A stretch of DNA of 64,000 nucleotides from NCBI RefSeq assembly GCF_026914185.1, contig NC_070564.1, forward strand, positions 2,728,001 through 2,792,000. The letters are read 5' to 3'. The notes beneath the pieces were generated by a model, which saw nothing but the letters and a program-made list of their open reading frames with translations, was not told where the DNA came from and did no database searches. A program made the position numbers and the translations under genes. Origin of the DNA: Puccinia triticina (Eukaryota > Basidiomycota > Pucciniomycetes > Pucciniales > Pucciniaceae). Shown one piece after another: positions 33,496-43,532 of this stretch. The number at the start of each line of letters is the position of its first letter. The first letter of the stretch is position 1.

Positions 33496-33690
33496 TGTAT
33501 ACCGTTCAAATGTATGTCATCTGCACTCGTCGTCTTCTGCACTTCCTCTTTCTCTTGTCGTGTATCAGTGTGAATTCACATAATATCTGTCTGAACATGT
33601 ACAACATTTGGCTTGCGGATATGTATCTAGCATTTGGCCTAACCAATGACTCGCCGCCACCGCTCCCGTCGCTCCCAAACTGTACAGGGG

Positions 33691-34425
33691 GTGCTTATTT
33701 CCACAGGGATTCCTTCCAGGAGCTTAGTGGAGCCGTTGAAGTCGTTCGCGGGCCAGAAGCCTTGAAAGCCGAGCAGGCAACTGCGCAGTCAGAGAGCGCA
33801 ACCTTGTCAAGTTGTTCGGTGAGTTGCACATCCATTCCAATTGCAGCATTGTACGGTGCTTGCAAGATGACAAGCAACTTCTAATGTGGTCTCTCTCTGC
33901 TACACTGATCTGTTTGAAAGTAACGCTTTTGCTGTTGTACAGAACAATCTCACCGGTAACATAGCAGCAAGTCCTCTTTGCTCCTGAGACCCAAATCTCT
34001 TTGTATATGTATGCACTGACATTAATTACCTGCATACGTGCTACTCCTCAGAAAATCCGCAAGCGCTATGATGCTTGCCCTGATAAATCAAACACTCTTG
34101 GGTCCCTCATAGAGAATGAAGAGGCCGAAAGGAAGAAGCATCCCACCAAGGGTTTACTCTGGTTAACACAGTAAATTAGATTTCCTTCATTTATATGTCC
34201 AACCCAAGAGCAAAAGTAACTAATATCAAGAACTATGACAGCGGCTTGCACTTTAACTGCAAAGGTCTTCAATTAAATCAGAAAAATCCAGGTGAACAGT
34301 TGTTTTTCATTCACAAAGGCTTATCAAGGTACTTTGAAAGATTCCCATTCACTTGTAGTAAAGCCAATATTTGGGGCAAATTTAACATTGATTACCAACA
34401 CTTTAATACTCAAGAAACAGCTTGA
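33691..34425 (+). pseudogene. Glycolipid-transfer-protein (GLTP) domain relic
   Basis: In-order pieces match the GLTP fold: a segment ending NLVKLF before a GTGAGT donor (33819), then DLFESNAFAVVQNNLTGN (about 33907-33960), then KIRKRYDACPDKSNTL...TKGLLWLT (34054-34170), then after a 71-bp GT-AG intron GLHFNCKGLQLNQ (34242 on) to a stop at 34425. The first exon needs a frame change before NLVKLF and the second lacks a proper AG acceptor, so a pseudogene is most likely. Functional relatives move sphingolipids or glycolipids between membranes. Confidence 0.55.
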
Positions 34426-35593
34426 TCTGACTCCAAAGATCATCATCCTAGATTGCCATTAAAGTGTGCCCGTATTGAGCAGATCTCTTTAAAAAATTGA
34501 GGGCCAAGGAGAAAGTTGATATTGAATTGGAAAAATGGCTCTCTGCCTTGGAAAAGATTGTTGTCAGAATCCAAAGTTTCTGCAAAAAATGAAACTATGG
34601 CAAAGGTCTTTGAAGACATCTCAACACCCACAACCCAGCATTGTTTTCTCTTTAGAATATCTCACATAGAACTGTCCAATGTGAAAGGTGTCAGAAACTT
34701 TCTTTGTCTCACACTGTGTATAATTCTGCTGTTCATTCAGGAGCTGTAATTTGTCTTTCTCACTTCTTTTAATGTGGTATGAAGGAGTCTCTTTTGCCGT
34801 GTAAATTACATTGCTTTTAAATTTAATCTTTTATGTACTCTCCTAAGACTGTGCCTCATTGGTCCTGAGCTTCCCCTTCCTAGAACTTGAGTATTGCATC
34901 CATTAGGCAGAAGGCAAGAGCTCAGAAAGCGTGGATTTTGGACTGCCATCACCCACTCCATCATCTTTCATCAGGAAATGAGGTTCTTCAGCTCTTACCA
35001 TAATTGGCCATTGGCATTTTTGGTCTGATCTGGGTACAGCTTTGTGCTTGAGGCCATCCCATTCAATATCATCTCCTGGTCCAACACTGACAGCCTCCTC
35101 CTCCTCCTGCTCCCTTCTCTTGCTTGGCCACCACCCTGTGCCCTCTGCTCCAGATTACACAGAAGCAAAAGATAGGAAGTTGGATAATTGGCATTTGGAG
35201 TTTCCTTTGAGATTTTGATTCATGGAAACTTGCACAATTGTGAATTTTTGTTATTGTTGGATGAAGTTGAAAGGTGTAATTTTTCAACTGTTGAAAGATT
35301 GAGGTGATTTAATTTGGTTGATGAGGATTAGAAACATTGTTGTAAACAATTATAATCATGTCTTTTGTGTGGTTAATCCTGAATTTGCCCGCAAATAGTA
35401 CAAGTCCTTGGCTGATGAAGCTTTTCCTGGAGACTGGAGATATTTATCATTCAAATGGGTGGTGTGAGACAATTCAATAGTGAGTGAACTATGAATTGAT
35501 TGCTACTTCTGGCTGGTATATGAGGGATAAGTAGAGCTATGTATTTTGGCAGGGGTATCAAACACAGAGGGTGAAAATCTGAACCTTGGATCT
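34426..35593. other. AT-rich region without recognised genes
   Basis: No coding exon or transposon end seen, except that the right limit is a Helitron-type terminus. It could be the body of a non-autonomous Helitron. Confidence 0.4.
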
Positions 35594-35622
35594 GCAGCGG
35601 CGAAGCCGCCCTGGCCTCTAGT
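35594..35622 (+). mobile_element. Helitron-type 3' terminus, second copy
   Basis: GCAGCGGCGAAGCCGCC, 7 nt, then CTAGT: the same geometry as at 15770-15798. The following base is G rather than the expected T. Confidence 0.5.
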
Positions 35623-35639
35623 GTCTTTTTAACTTCCCA

Positions 35640-36540
35640 ACAGACATTGAAAAAGATGACTTTGAAAGGTTCAGTCTTGGAGTAAAAGCAGCAAATATGA
35701 TTTTCTTTGGAAATCATTACAATTAATTCCAAAATAATACAGCAGAATGGGGAGCAATTTTTGATTCATTGACAAGCAAAAAATATTTCAACAAGCTTCA
35801 AGAATTACATAAACCAAATTGTCCAAAATATTTAAATAAATCCCAAATGAATTCAACCATCCCAGATGATCAAGAATTTGGTGAAGATGTCAAGAACCTA
35901 ATGAAGCTCCTCATAATATTTATTGACTCATTAAAATTTCAAAACACTCAAAAAATCAGTAGGAATAATCTGATACTCACTATCTGTGAGCTTTTGGTTT
36001 TCATTGAAAACAGATTATGTCCTGGAATAATTAGTAGAATATCAGATGAAGCACAATTTAGATAGAGAAGGTGTAAGGATATGATTGAATTAACATTCAA
36101 ATATTCAACATTGTCTAGTTCATTGGAGGTAGCCCAAGAACTGAAAGAATCTAGCAAAATTAAAAAGCAAATCCTCAAAAATCATCTGTTTGAATTTGGC
36201 TTCTATTGGGAAGATTACAGAGTCAGACTGGAAAGGCTACATTCAGATTTTATCACAAAGTACTTTGCCATCATGGCTAGAAGCAATGCCTTGTCAAAAA
36301 CAGTAGGAGGGCAATTTGGCAGTGTGGCTTCTTCAAAATTCTCTATTGATTTGTTGAAATTGAAGCCTTGGGATCCTCCTTCTGATCTGATCATTCCCTA
36401 TCATTATGATACCAGAGGCTTTAAGAGGCAGCTTGCAGCAGAAAAATCTCGGCTAGATCAGCATAGAAAGTTTTTTTCAAAATATTATTCTTGTTTGTCA
36501 ATGGTCATAAGAAAATTGTGTCAGAATACCAGGATTTAAT
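35640..36540 (+). pseudogene. Relic of the 523-aa unknown family (exon 2 part)
   Basis: After an AACAG acceptor the frame reads ERFSLGVKAANMIFFGN and onward, parallel to exon 2 of the gene at 55970-57616 (shared KKYxxKLQELHK, DxEFGEDxKxLMxLL, LCPGIISRIS, HSDF). It has a stop in place of a Glu codon near 35732 and another stop near 36064, and is split into two frames. Exon 1 is absent upstream, where the Helitron-type terminus lies. Confidence 0.75.
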
Positions 36541-37433
36541 AGAGGCCAAGGCGGCTGCACTGCTGTTTTCCAGTGACAAAAGCATATCAAACCCAAAGTA
36601 TGAAGAACTTCTCCATGGCTATTTAAGATCAAGTATTCACCTGGTGCAAGTTGCAACCTATAGAATTTTCTTCTTACTTTGACATAATTCAAGCAAAAAT
36701 TTAACCATAGATGAGGGCTATTGATCACTGGATAAAATTTAATTGATGGTGAGACTCGGATAATGCAGTCCTTTTCATTGGCTGAAAATTTCTGGTGAGC
36801 CCTTGTACCAGTCTACCTATTAGTAAGATTTCTCCCAAACAACAGTTTGCATTTGGCAACCTCTGTCACATGTGAAGGCTATCTTTATAACTATATAGCT
36901 GAGAGAATTGAGAGAAGAAAGAGCTAACATCTGGCCAAGAGAGGTGTGAAAAGAATACAAGAGGCCAAGAGCGCCAGCTGAGAGAAGGAAGACCAAGAGT
37001 GTTTTTGTAATTACAAGAGACAGCCAGGGCTTTTACCTTAAGAATAAGCTTGGCGGGTAATTACCATCAGCCAGTGTGGGAGACTTCACACTGGGAATCC
37101 TGCAGATTCTTTTCAGTTGAAAGTGACCACCAGGTATAGCCTCATTCCAGGAATGTGCCCTGTTGTGTACATACATAACAATTAAAGGGAATTTTTTTGA
37201 GTTTTAAAAATGACGAGCACATATAGCTACACCACAGCATGCTTTTCTGGAAATCCCCTGCATCCTGAGGAAGTTTCTGTATGTGAAGCCTCTGGTGGAT
37301 GTCTGGGAGCATTCAGCAGATGTGAGGGGTGCCGATCATCACTTGCACGCTTCCAGAAGCGTCCAAGTGATGGTTTGTCCTCAAAACAATCAGGTGGACC
37401 TCAACAAAAGCTGTTCATCAGACTCAATTGAGA
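36541..37433. other. Region without recognised genes
   Basis: AT-rich. Open frames are short and show no family resemblance. Confidence 0.4.
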
Positions 37434-37471
37434 GTGTCCAATGGACATCTTTAGAGAATAATGGTTTGGGC

Positions 37472-37585
37472 CCGTTGCTAGGTACCCAGGACCCGCCGCG
37501 CACTCGCCGGGTGGTGCCGGTTGCGGTGCCGGGTGACTGTTTTTTTGCAAAAAGTGGGGGGGTACCCGGGTACCACTTGAGGTAC
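37472..37585. repeat. GGTACC foldback module, second copy
   Basis: Contains GGTACCCGGGTACC and several GGTACCC / GGGTACC half-sites around a GC-rich core. It stands next to a family A hairpin array, as at 14980-15117. Confidence 0.6.
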
Positions 37586-37639
37586 CCGCTCAAGTGCCTC
37601 CCAATGCAGCAGGGGCTGGAGCCCGTGCCTAATAAATTT

Positions 37640-38060
37640 CACCCGGCGAGCCCGACTTTGACCATCTTGACGAGAGAAATTCACACCTCTTGGTGAGATG
37701 GATTTGTACCAGCTCGCCGGGAGGAATGCATCCCTCCCGGAGAGCTGGACTTTGACAAGCTTGCCGAGAGAAATCTACACCTCTCGGCGAGAAATCCATC
37801 TTGCCAAGGGGTATGTCTCTTGGCGAGCTGGTCAAAGTCCAGCTTGCCGAGAGGAATACACACCTCCTGGCAAGCTGAATCTTTACACCATCTTGCCGAG
37901 GGTGTTCTTCCTGGTCAGCTGGTCAAATCCCAGTCCACCGAGAGGTGTTTATCCATCTAGGCGAGCTGTACTTTGACCAGCTCGCCAAGAGACATACCTC
38001 TTGGCAAGCTGGACTTTGGCCAGCTCGCCAAGAGACATACCTCTTTGCAAGCTGGACTTT
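37640..38060. repeat. Degenerate family A hairpin array
   Basis: Units of the form CCAGCTCGCCAAGAG...CTCTTGGCAAGCTGG with ACTTTGACC-type linkers. Arms are cognate to the 13229-14950 array but more diverged, with unit lengths of about 40-50 bp. Confidence 0.8.
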
Positions 38061-38707
38061 GGGGAATTGGTGTCCCCCATAGTGTCCAATGGACACTCAC
38101 ACCAAACAAAGCCTTCCACTGGACACTGTTGGTTGAGAGTGTCCGGTGGACATCAAAAACCACTGTCCATTGTAAACTCTGGCTTGTACCTAACAGGGCT
38201 ATGTGTGCACATTGCCTTCAGCTTTGGCCCAGTGAGTGTCCAAAATACATCTGGGCACAAGTTTCCAGTGTGTTAGTGTACAGTTTGTGTTCCAGAAGTA
38301 TCTATTCTTTATGACTTAGCTGGTAGACACTCACTCCTCCAGAGGTTGTGTGTTTGACTCGCAGACCCCCCAAACTCCACTCACCTCCCCATATGTCTAT
38401 GCCCTGCTTCTACCCTACCCCAATCCCCTTGTGTCACTATCCAGTCCATGGCAACCAGATCCCTGCCCCAGAGGGGGCAGGGATCTGGTTTGGCTGTGCC
38501 AGCTGGGCTGACATTTTTGCAATCAAAGGATGGTTGCATTTTTCCAATGGACACATACCATCCAGCAGAAGCTCGGAGACCATCTGGCTGATTTTAAATT
38601 GGAAAAAATTCTGTATTGTTCATGTAGATTAATTTCCAGCATACACTTCCTGTCCCACATGAGCTGGATTTCCAGGGAAACTTCCAAAAGTATGTGCCAT
38701 TGACATC
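38061..38707. other. Region with GTGTCCAATGGACAC palindromes, no gene
   Basis: A perfect GTGTCCA-TGGACAC palindrome at 38082-38096 and half-sites nearby; similar palindromes recur at 37434, 39468 and 41561. No coding region recognised. Confidence 0.5.
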
Positions 38708-39204
38708 AACGGTGGGCCAGCTACGCTAACCGTAGTGTTAGCGTGGCGTAGTGTAGCGGAATTCTGCTAAATTTTAGCATAGCGTTAGCGGAATTGCGCC
38801 TTCTCTGCGCTAACGCTACGCGCAGAGGGTGCGCAGCTAATTTAGCTGTTAGCGTAGTGTTAGCGCAGATGCGCGCAATTGCGCTAACGCTACACACGCA
38901 GGGCGCAAAAGAGCGCGCGCTACGGTGCGCCACAGTGCTTTTAGCTGAAAAAAAGGCCTTTTTTTCCACTAAAAGCGCTGTAGCGCAGCGCAGCGTAGCG
39001 TAGCGTAGCGTAGCGTAGCGTAGTGACTGTAGCGGCGCGCTAACCCTAACAAACAATTGGCGCGCTGTTAGCGCCGCTGAAACGTAGCGCAGCGTAGCGG
39101 CGCTAACAGCACACTAACGCTACTCAAAATGGGTGGGCGCTTTTTGCCGCTACGCTAACGCTAAGTGGCCCTGTAGCGTAGTGTAGCGTAGCGGCCCACC
39201 GTTT
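38708..39204. mobile_element. hAT-like MITE made of CGCTA repeats, 8-bp duplication
   Basis: Flanked by a perfect TTGACATC duplication (38700-38707, 39205-39212), the hAT signature. Ends are AACGGTGGGCC and its inverse. The interior is almost wholly composed of GTAGC/GCTAC/GCTAAC permutations that can fold on themselves. No transposase. Confidence 0.8.
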
Positions 39205-39212
39205 TTGACATC

Positions 39213-40335
39213 CACGACGACCTGTGGTGTAGGGATATCATCCCATGCACTTTTTGAACTGAAAAGTGTCTGCAGGATGTCCGGGTAGCATCCAGCGGAT
39301 TCCATGTGTGCTGAGAATTGCTTGGAATCTTCCAAAATCTTCAAAGTGATTCTTAAAATGTCATTTGAACATCAGAAAACACCATCCAGCAGACACTCTT
39401 GAGCAAGTTTGCACTGGACATCTTGAGGAGCTCAAAGAGTCATCATCCATTGGAAACTATGGCTGATGTGTCCAATGGACACCAAAAAAAGGCATCCATT
39501 GGACACTCTTGATTGAGAGTGTCTCATGGACACCAAGAACAGCCACCCATTGGTCCAGGCCAATTAATTTATTCAATCAGACACTCTGGCTGGATTTTCA
39601 AAAGGATATTACCCTGGGGGTTTGTTGGTTAAAAACTCAACTCGGAGTTCAGCTTGTGGTTGGATTTTTGACCTGCAATTCTAATCACCATTGCCCCCTG
39701 GTGTTGTTGGTGTACATTTGGTGGCCCATATTTTATTTTGGTATGGTGGTCACCAAGGAATTAGTCTATAGTCAACACAGCATGCAAGCAGGTGAAATGG
39801 AAATAAAAATGTCACTTATGCAGTTACTGCACAAGCAACCTATTTGATTTAATGTTGCCTGCTTGCATGCTTTGAAAGTTGAATTAAGCTGCTGTCTCTG
39901 ATCTATGGGTGTCATGTATTTCCAGTTTCAACTCTGCCTGTCCTTTCCCCAAATGAAGACTTCTCCCACCCTCTGTCCCATGCCCCAGGTGAGACCAGGT
40001 GGGCCTTATATTTTGCCAGCAGATACTCTTGAGAATATCTAGGAAACAGTTCCAGAGTATCCAATGGACACCCTTGTAAGGAATGTGAGTCCTTCACTGA
40101 GGAGGTCAGTGGAGCGGAGGGCCAGAGGCCTGAATTTCTATGAAATGCATGGTTATTTCAAAGGAATGAGAGGAAAACATGAAGAAGAGAAACCTCAAGG
40201 GAAGACCAGCTTGAAGAAGAAGAAGAGAAGAGTTCCAGTTGAATGGGAGTACAAGTGTCAGCCGGGCTACTATAATAAGGTAGAGCCCAGCTGCCTAATT
40301 TTTCTATGTTACTAAAAACTGCACATACTATTTGC
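39213..40335. other. Region without recognised genes
   Basis: Contains GTGTCCAATGGACAC-like palindromes (39468, 40055). Short open frames only. Confidence 0.4.
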
Positions 40336-40943
40336 GGCGCAGAGCGCCAAGTAGTCGCTATACTCATCCAGCCTTAGCGACTACGACAGGTGAGCATTGA
40401 GTGCGGCGCAGAGCGCCGCGCATAAGAATATGCAATAAACCTCCCCTCGAACGATTGATAGAATCGAGGAGAGAGTGCACAAACTCCGGCCGCAGGTATC
40501 GGCCGGAGAAGGAATAAAAACCATGAAGTAAAGCTCGTTCTCATGACAAGAGAACAAAAAGCGAAAATGTTCTCAAGCCAAGAGAACAAGTGTCAGATAC
40601 TCTCCTGTTCTCTTGTTCTAAAGAGAATCAGAAGAACTGAACGATTGGAAACGGCCGGAGGAGAAGAGCAAAGAAGTAAACTACTGCTTCTCCCCCGGTC
40701 AAAGAAGAACTAATTGAACGCAATACATAGAGTAGAACTCTCCCTCGGACCAAGGAAGAACTCTACTCGCAGTTGATTAACAAGGACAGGAGAGATGCGA
40801 GTAATAGAACGCTAGACCTCTCCTGTCCGAACAAGTCTTTCCCGCGGCTGAAGAGCCGCGAGGAATTTGAAAATATAAAGGCGACCCCACCGGTCGCCTC
40901 AAGAATATATAAAGGGAGGCTTCTGAGCGAGTAGAAGCCTCCC
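40336..40943. repeat. Chain of about ten different stem-loops, then TATA boxes
   Basis: Successive perfect stems include: 40351-40360 with 40375-40384 (10 bp), 40403-40409 with 40413-40419, 40484-40491 with 40501-40508, 40568-40574 with 40582-40588, 40784-40794 with 40818-40828 (11 bp), 40843-40849 with 40854-40860, 40879-40886 with 40892-40899, and 40914-40924 with 40933-40943 (11 bp). Each has a different sequence. TATATAAAG at about 40906-40914 suggests a promoter region, perhaps of a solo LTR whose limits I could not define. Confidence 0.7.
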
Positions 40944-42730
40944 CAGATTCATACAAACCATTTCGCCGTACCGCCAGCCTCGCCCTCGTCTACCCGACTT
41001 GTCCGCCAGCCTGACCGTCCTGCGATCTCGGTTCCTCAGAGTCATTCGTTGTTTTTTTATCGTGGACTTCCTCTCAGAGTAAGTCCACTGTTTTTTCTTT
41101 CTCTATCGGGATATATATCCCCCACCATCTCCTGGGAACGTCTTGCAGGTTCGAAATACCCCCTTAGCTGGGCCCCAGACGTCACAGGTCACACCACCCC
41201 TGCGCATATTGTGCGCAGGCCCTGTAAGACCTTCCGGAGGGCACTTAACCACCCCAGGCGCTCCTGGCCCCTCCGTTAAACCCCTTTTTTGGGTATATTA
41301 AAAATAACTTTATAAGTTATTTTGCACTTTTATCGCGCTTTTGCCGCGCGCTCCACCGCACCGTGCACAGTCACCGGTGTAGCTAGAGGAGTACTAGTAC
41401 TCTTGGCATCACCGCGCCTGACAACAAGATATATTGGGAAACAATATCTTGTATAATCATAAGTACATATGTGTCTAATGTGTTCAGTTTGAGTAAGAGT
41501 GAACATGAGTGAAACTATTAAAACTCTCTGCTTAAAATCTGGATTCACACATGCAGAGTTGTGTCCACTGGACACTTTCTGCAGCACAAGAGCTGGACAT
41601 TTGTGGATGTGTCCATAAGGGTGTCCAATTGACATCCACCACAACCCATGGTGTAGGCACACAGCTATAGTAGTACACATGCAATCAAGAGTTGAGTAGC
41701 AGAATGTCTGAAGATTGTGTAATAATGTGAGATCAACACTTTATTGCAGTTCATACCAAATTCTAATAGTAGTAGATAACTAAAAAAAATAGAGAAATGA
41801 GAGAAAAGGAAGGAAGGTAACATGATATAAGAGAATGAGATCATGATGTACCTTCTGATGTGATACTCCCAACTACAACTCAAAAATAGACATGGGAAAT
41901 TTTTTATAGGAGATAATGGAAAATCAGAATCCTAGATGAAAAAGAAAAGACAACCATGAAAAACAGATAGAAAGAAATATTGTAGATTAAGTATAACTCC
42001 ACTTGATTTATGCCCAGCTCCTCTTGAATTTCCTTGGTCTACATATACAAGCGGCTGAAGTGGCACTAGAAGCAAGTACATAGGAAGGCTGAGTTCAACA
42101 GTGAATTAAGGGCCTGCGGGTTTAAAATTGGACAGAGTTGGTGGTTTGTCTTGGGTCTGGACTTCACATACAGGTGCTGCGCGGCACAGCGGCCTTGAGA
42201 AGTTGTCTTCCCATATTGCAAATGGCACAAGGTGTTGTCTGTATGCACAAAACGGCCGCTACAGATAAGGATTATTTACTTGTCAGATTGATTGACAAGT
42301 GTTGGAAAAGCAGGAGAAGCCGGGTGTTGAACTCCTGCTTAACATTGGATGAGGGTGTTGGTTAGATAGACTACAAGCAAGTTCTGGTTTGATGCCCCTC
42401 TCTGGTGCCCTCATGTACCCTCCAATCTGTTAATCACACTCTCACTCATTTTCTTTTCCTTGGGGGCCTTGAGATGCCTTGAGCAACTCCACGAGAGAAG
42501 AGACATCATCTGAAGGAGAAATAGACAGCTTGAAGTTGTGCTGTAAAGATGTTACAACTTCTTCTCCATTCTAGACACATCATGAGAAACATAAAGAGAT
42601 AAAAAGATAAATAGGAAAAATTGTGGTACATTGTGGGCAACTGTACATAAGAATTGGTGACTGTTTTTGAGACTTGATTTTGGCATCTGATAGAAACACT
42701 CTCTTGGAGGCTGCTAGAGATCATATTTTT
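40944..42730. other. Region without recognised genes
   Basis: 41040-41340 is pyrimidine- then GC-rich and may be the transcribed part of the putative LTR. 42430-42730 matches sequence downstream of the other secreted-protein genes and is probably 3' UTR of the dead paralogue. Confidence 0.4.
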
Positions 42731-43168
42731 CTAAGAGGCAAGGGTGGTGCCGCCTGTTTTGTCCTCGGAGCAGGCGAGCTGATTGACGGCATGGGGTTTC
42801 TGCATAAGAGGAGTTCTGGTCAGTAACAGATTTTTCAAGGCGGGAACATAGCCTTCCTGGGAGGCTTGTGAGGGCTTACCTCAGATGCATTAGTACTACT
42901 ATTATCTCTTCACTTTTTGGGAGATGGCTACTGATTCACGGCATTGGGTTTCTGAAAATAGAGTACTTCTGGTCAGTCTCGGATTTCAGTGAGACATGGA
43001 GACATGAACGGCAACTCTTAGCCTGCTATGTATTGTCAAAGGGTCGAGAAGGCATACGTGAGGGGGACCCTGGTACGGTGGAGGCGCGGAAGATGGGGCG
43101 GCCGACGCAAGTCCGGCAAGCGCCGAAACAACTAAGATGAAAGCAAACAAGGTCTCCCGGGCTGGCAT
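42731..43168 (-). pseudogene. Small secreted protein paralogue with premature stop
   Basis: Exon 1 (43168-43058) encodes a signal peptide, MPARETLFAFILVVSALAGL, with cleavage likely after ASA. Exon 2 begins at 42951 with KPNAVNQ and then TAG (42930-42928); its remainder and exon 3 (42799-42731, KPHAVNQLACSEDK) are still recognisable with intact splice sites. The predicted product is only 44 aa. It is either a pseudogene or a truncated peptide. Confidence 0.75.
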
Positions 43169-43532
43169 GCCGAGTTCGTTTGTGGCCGGTGATAACAGGC
43201 GGTAATGACGCAAAGCTGGACGGGCTGGCTGAGTGTGTGTTGGATGTGATGCTGATGGCTGAGTGAGCTGAGGAATCTCCAAACGGCCCGGGAAGGCTTT
43301 TAAACCTTTTCGACTACTCCGTTCGACTCAAGAGCAAAAGTGCCTGGCATTGATCCTCCCGCCGCTTCTCATATGTTCTCAGCTGACCCTTGCTTATCTT
43401 GGCGTGGTGATCCGCTGGTTGGTTGATCTATGTACATCCTATGTTGGTAGTTTTGAGACCGGGAGCAACGATTTGAATGCAACCCAGGCCACACACACAG
43501 TCACTTATAACAGATCCATGGCATATGTAGTA

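Larger units (their letters stand above)
31476..33690 (+). pseudogene. KEX1-like serine carboxypeptidase relic, split by a TIR element
   Basis: Left part: SNFYGLSLPGQPKDSQL resembles the mature start of KEX1-type carboxypeptidases. It is joined, after loss of the middle, to YGYICGESFAGQYIPYI, the nucleophile-elbow motif GESxAGQYIPY. An exon after a TAG acceptor near 31750 then reads LTGNGCVDPINQYLVYPEF. Right of the inserted element, CLNMYNIWLADMYLAFG (about 33585-33640) matches the family's C-x-N-x-YDIR-x-x-D-x-YPxCG segment with key changes. The large internal deletion, the insertion and the altered motif mark it as dead. The living family trims basic residues from secreted proteins in the late Golgi. 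Confidence 0.7.

Noticed and set aside
39038..39050. Telomere-like CCCTAAC
   Set aside because: A single occurrence within the CGCTA-rich hAT-like element; no tandem array.
41151..41170. GGTTCGAAAT as a tRNA T-arm
   Set aside because: Lacks the complementary CC and the rest of a tRNA; only the 49277-49385 unit has A-box, B-box and terminator together.
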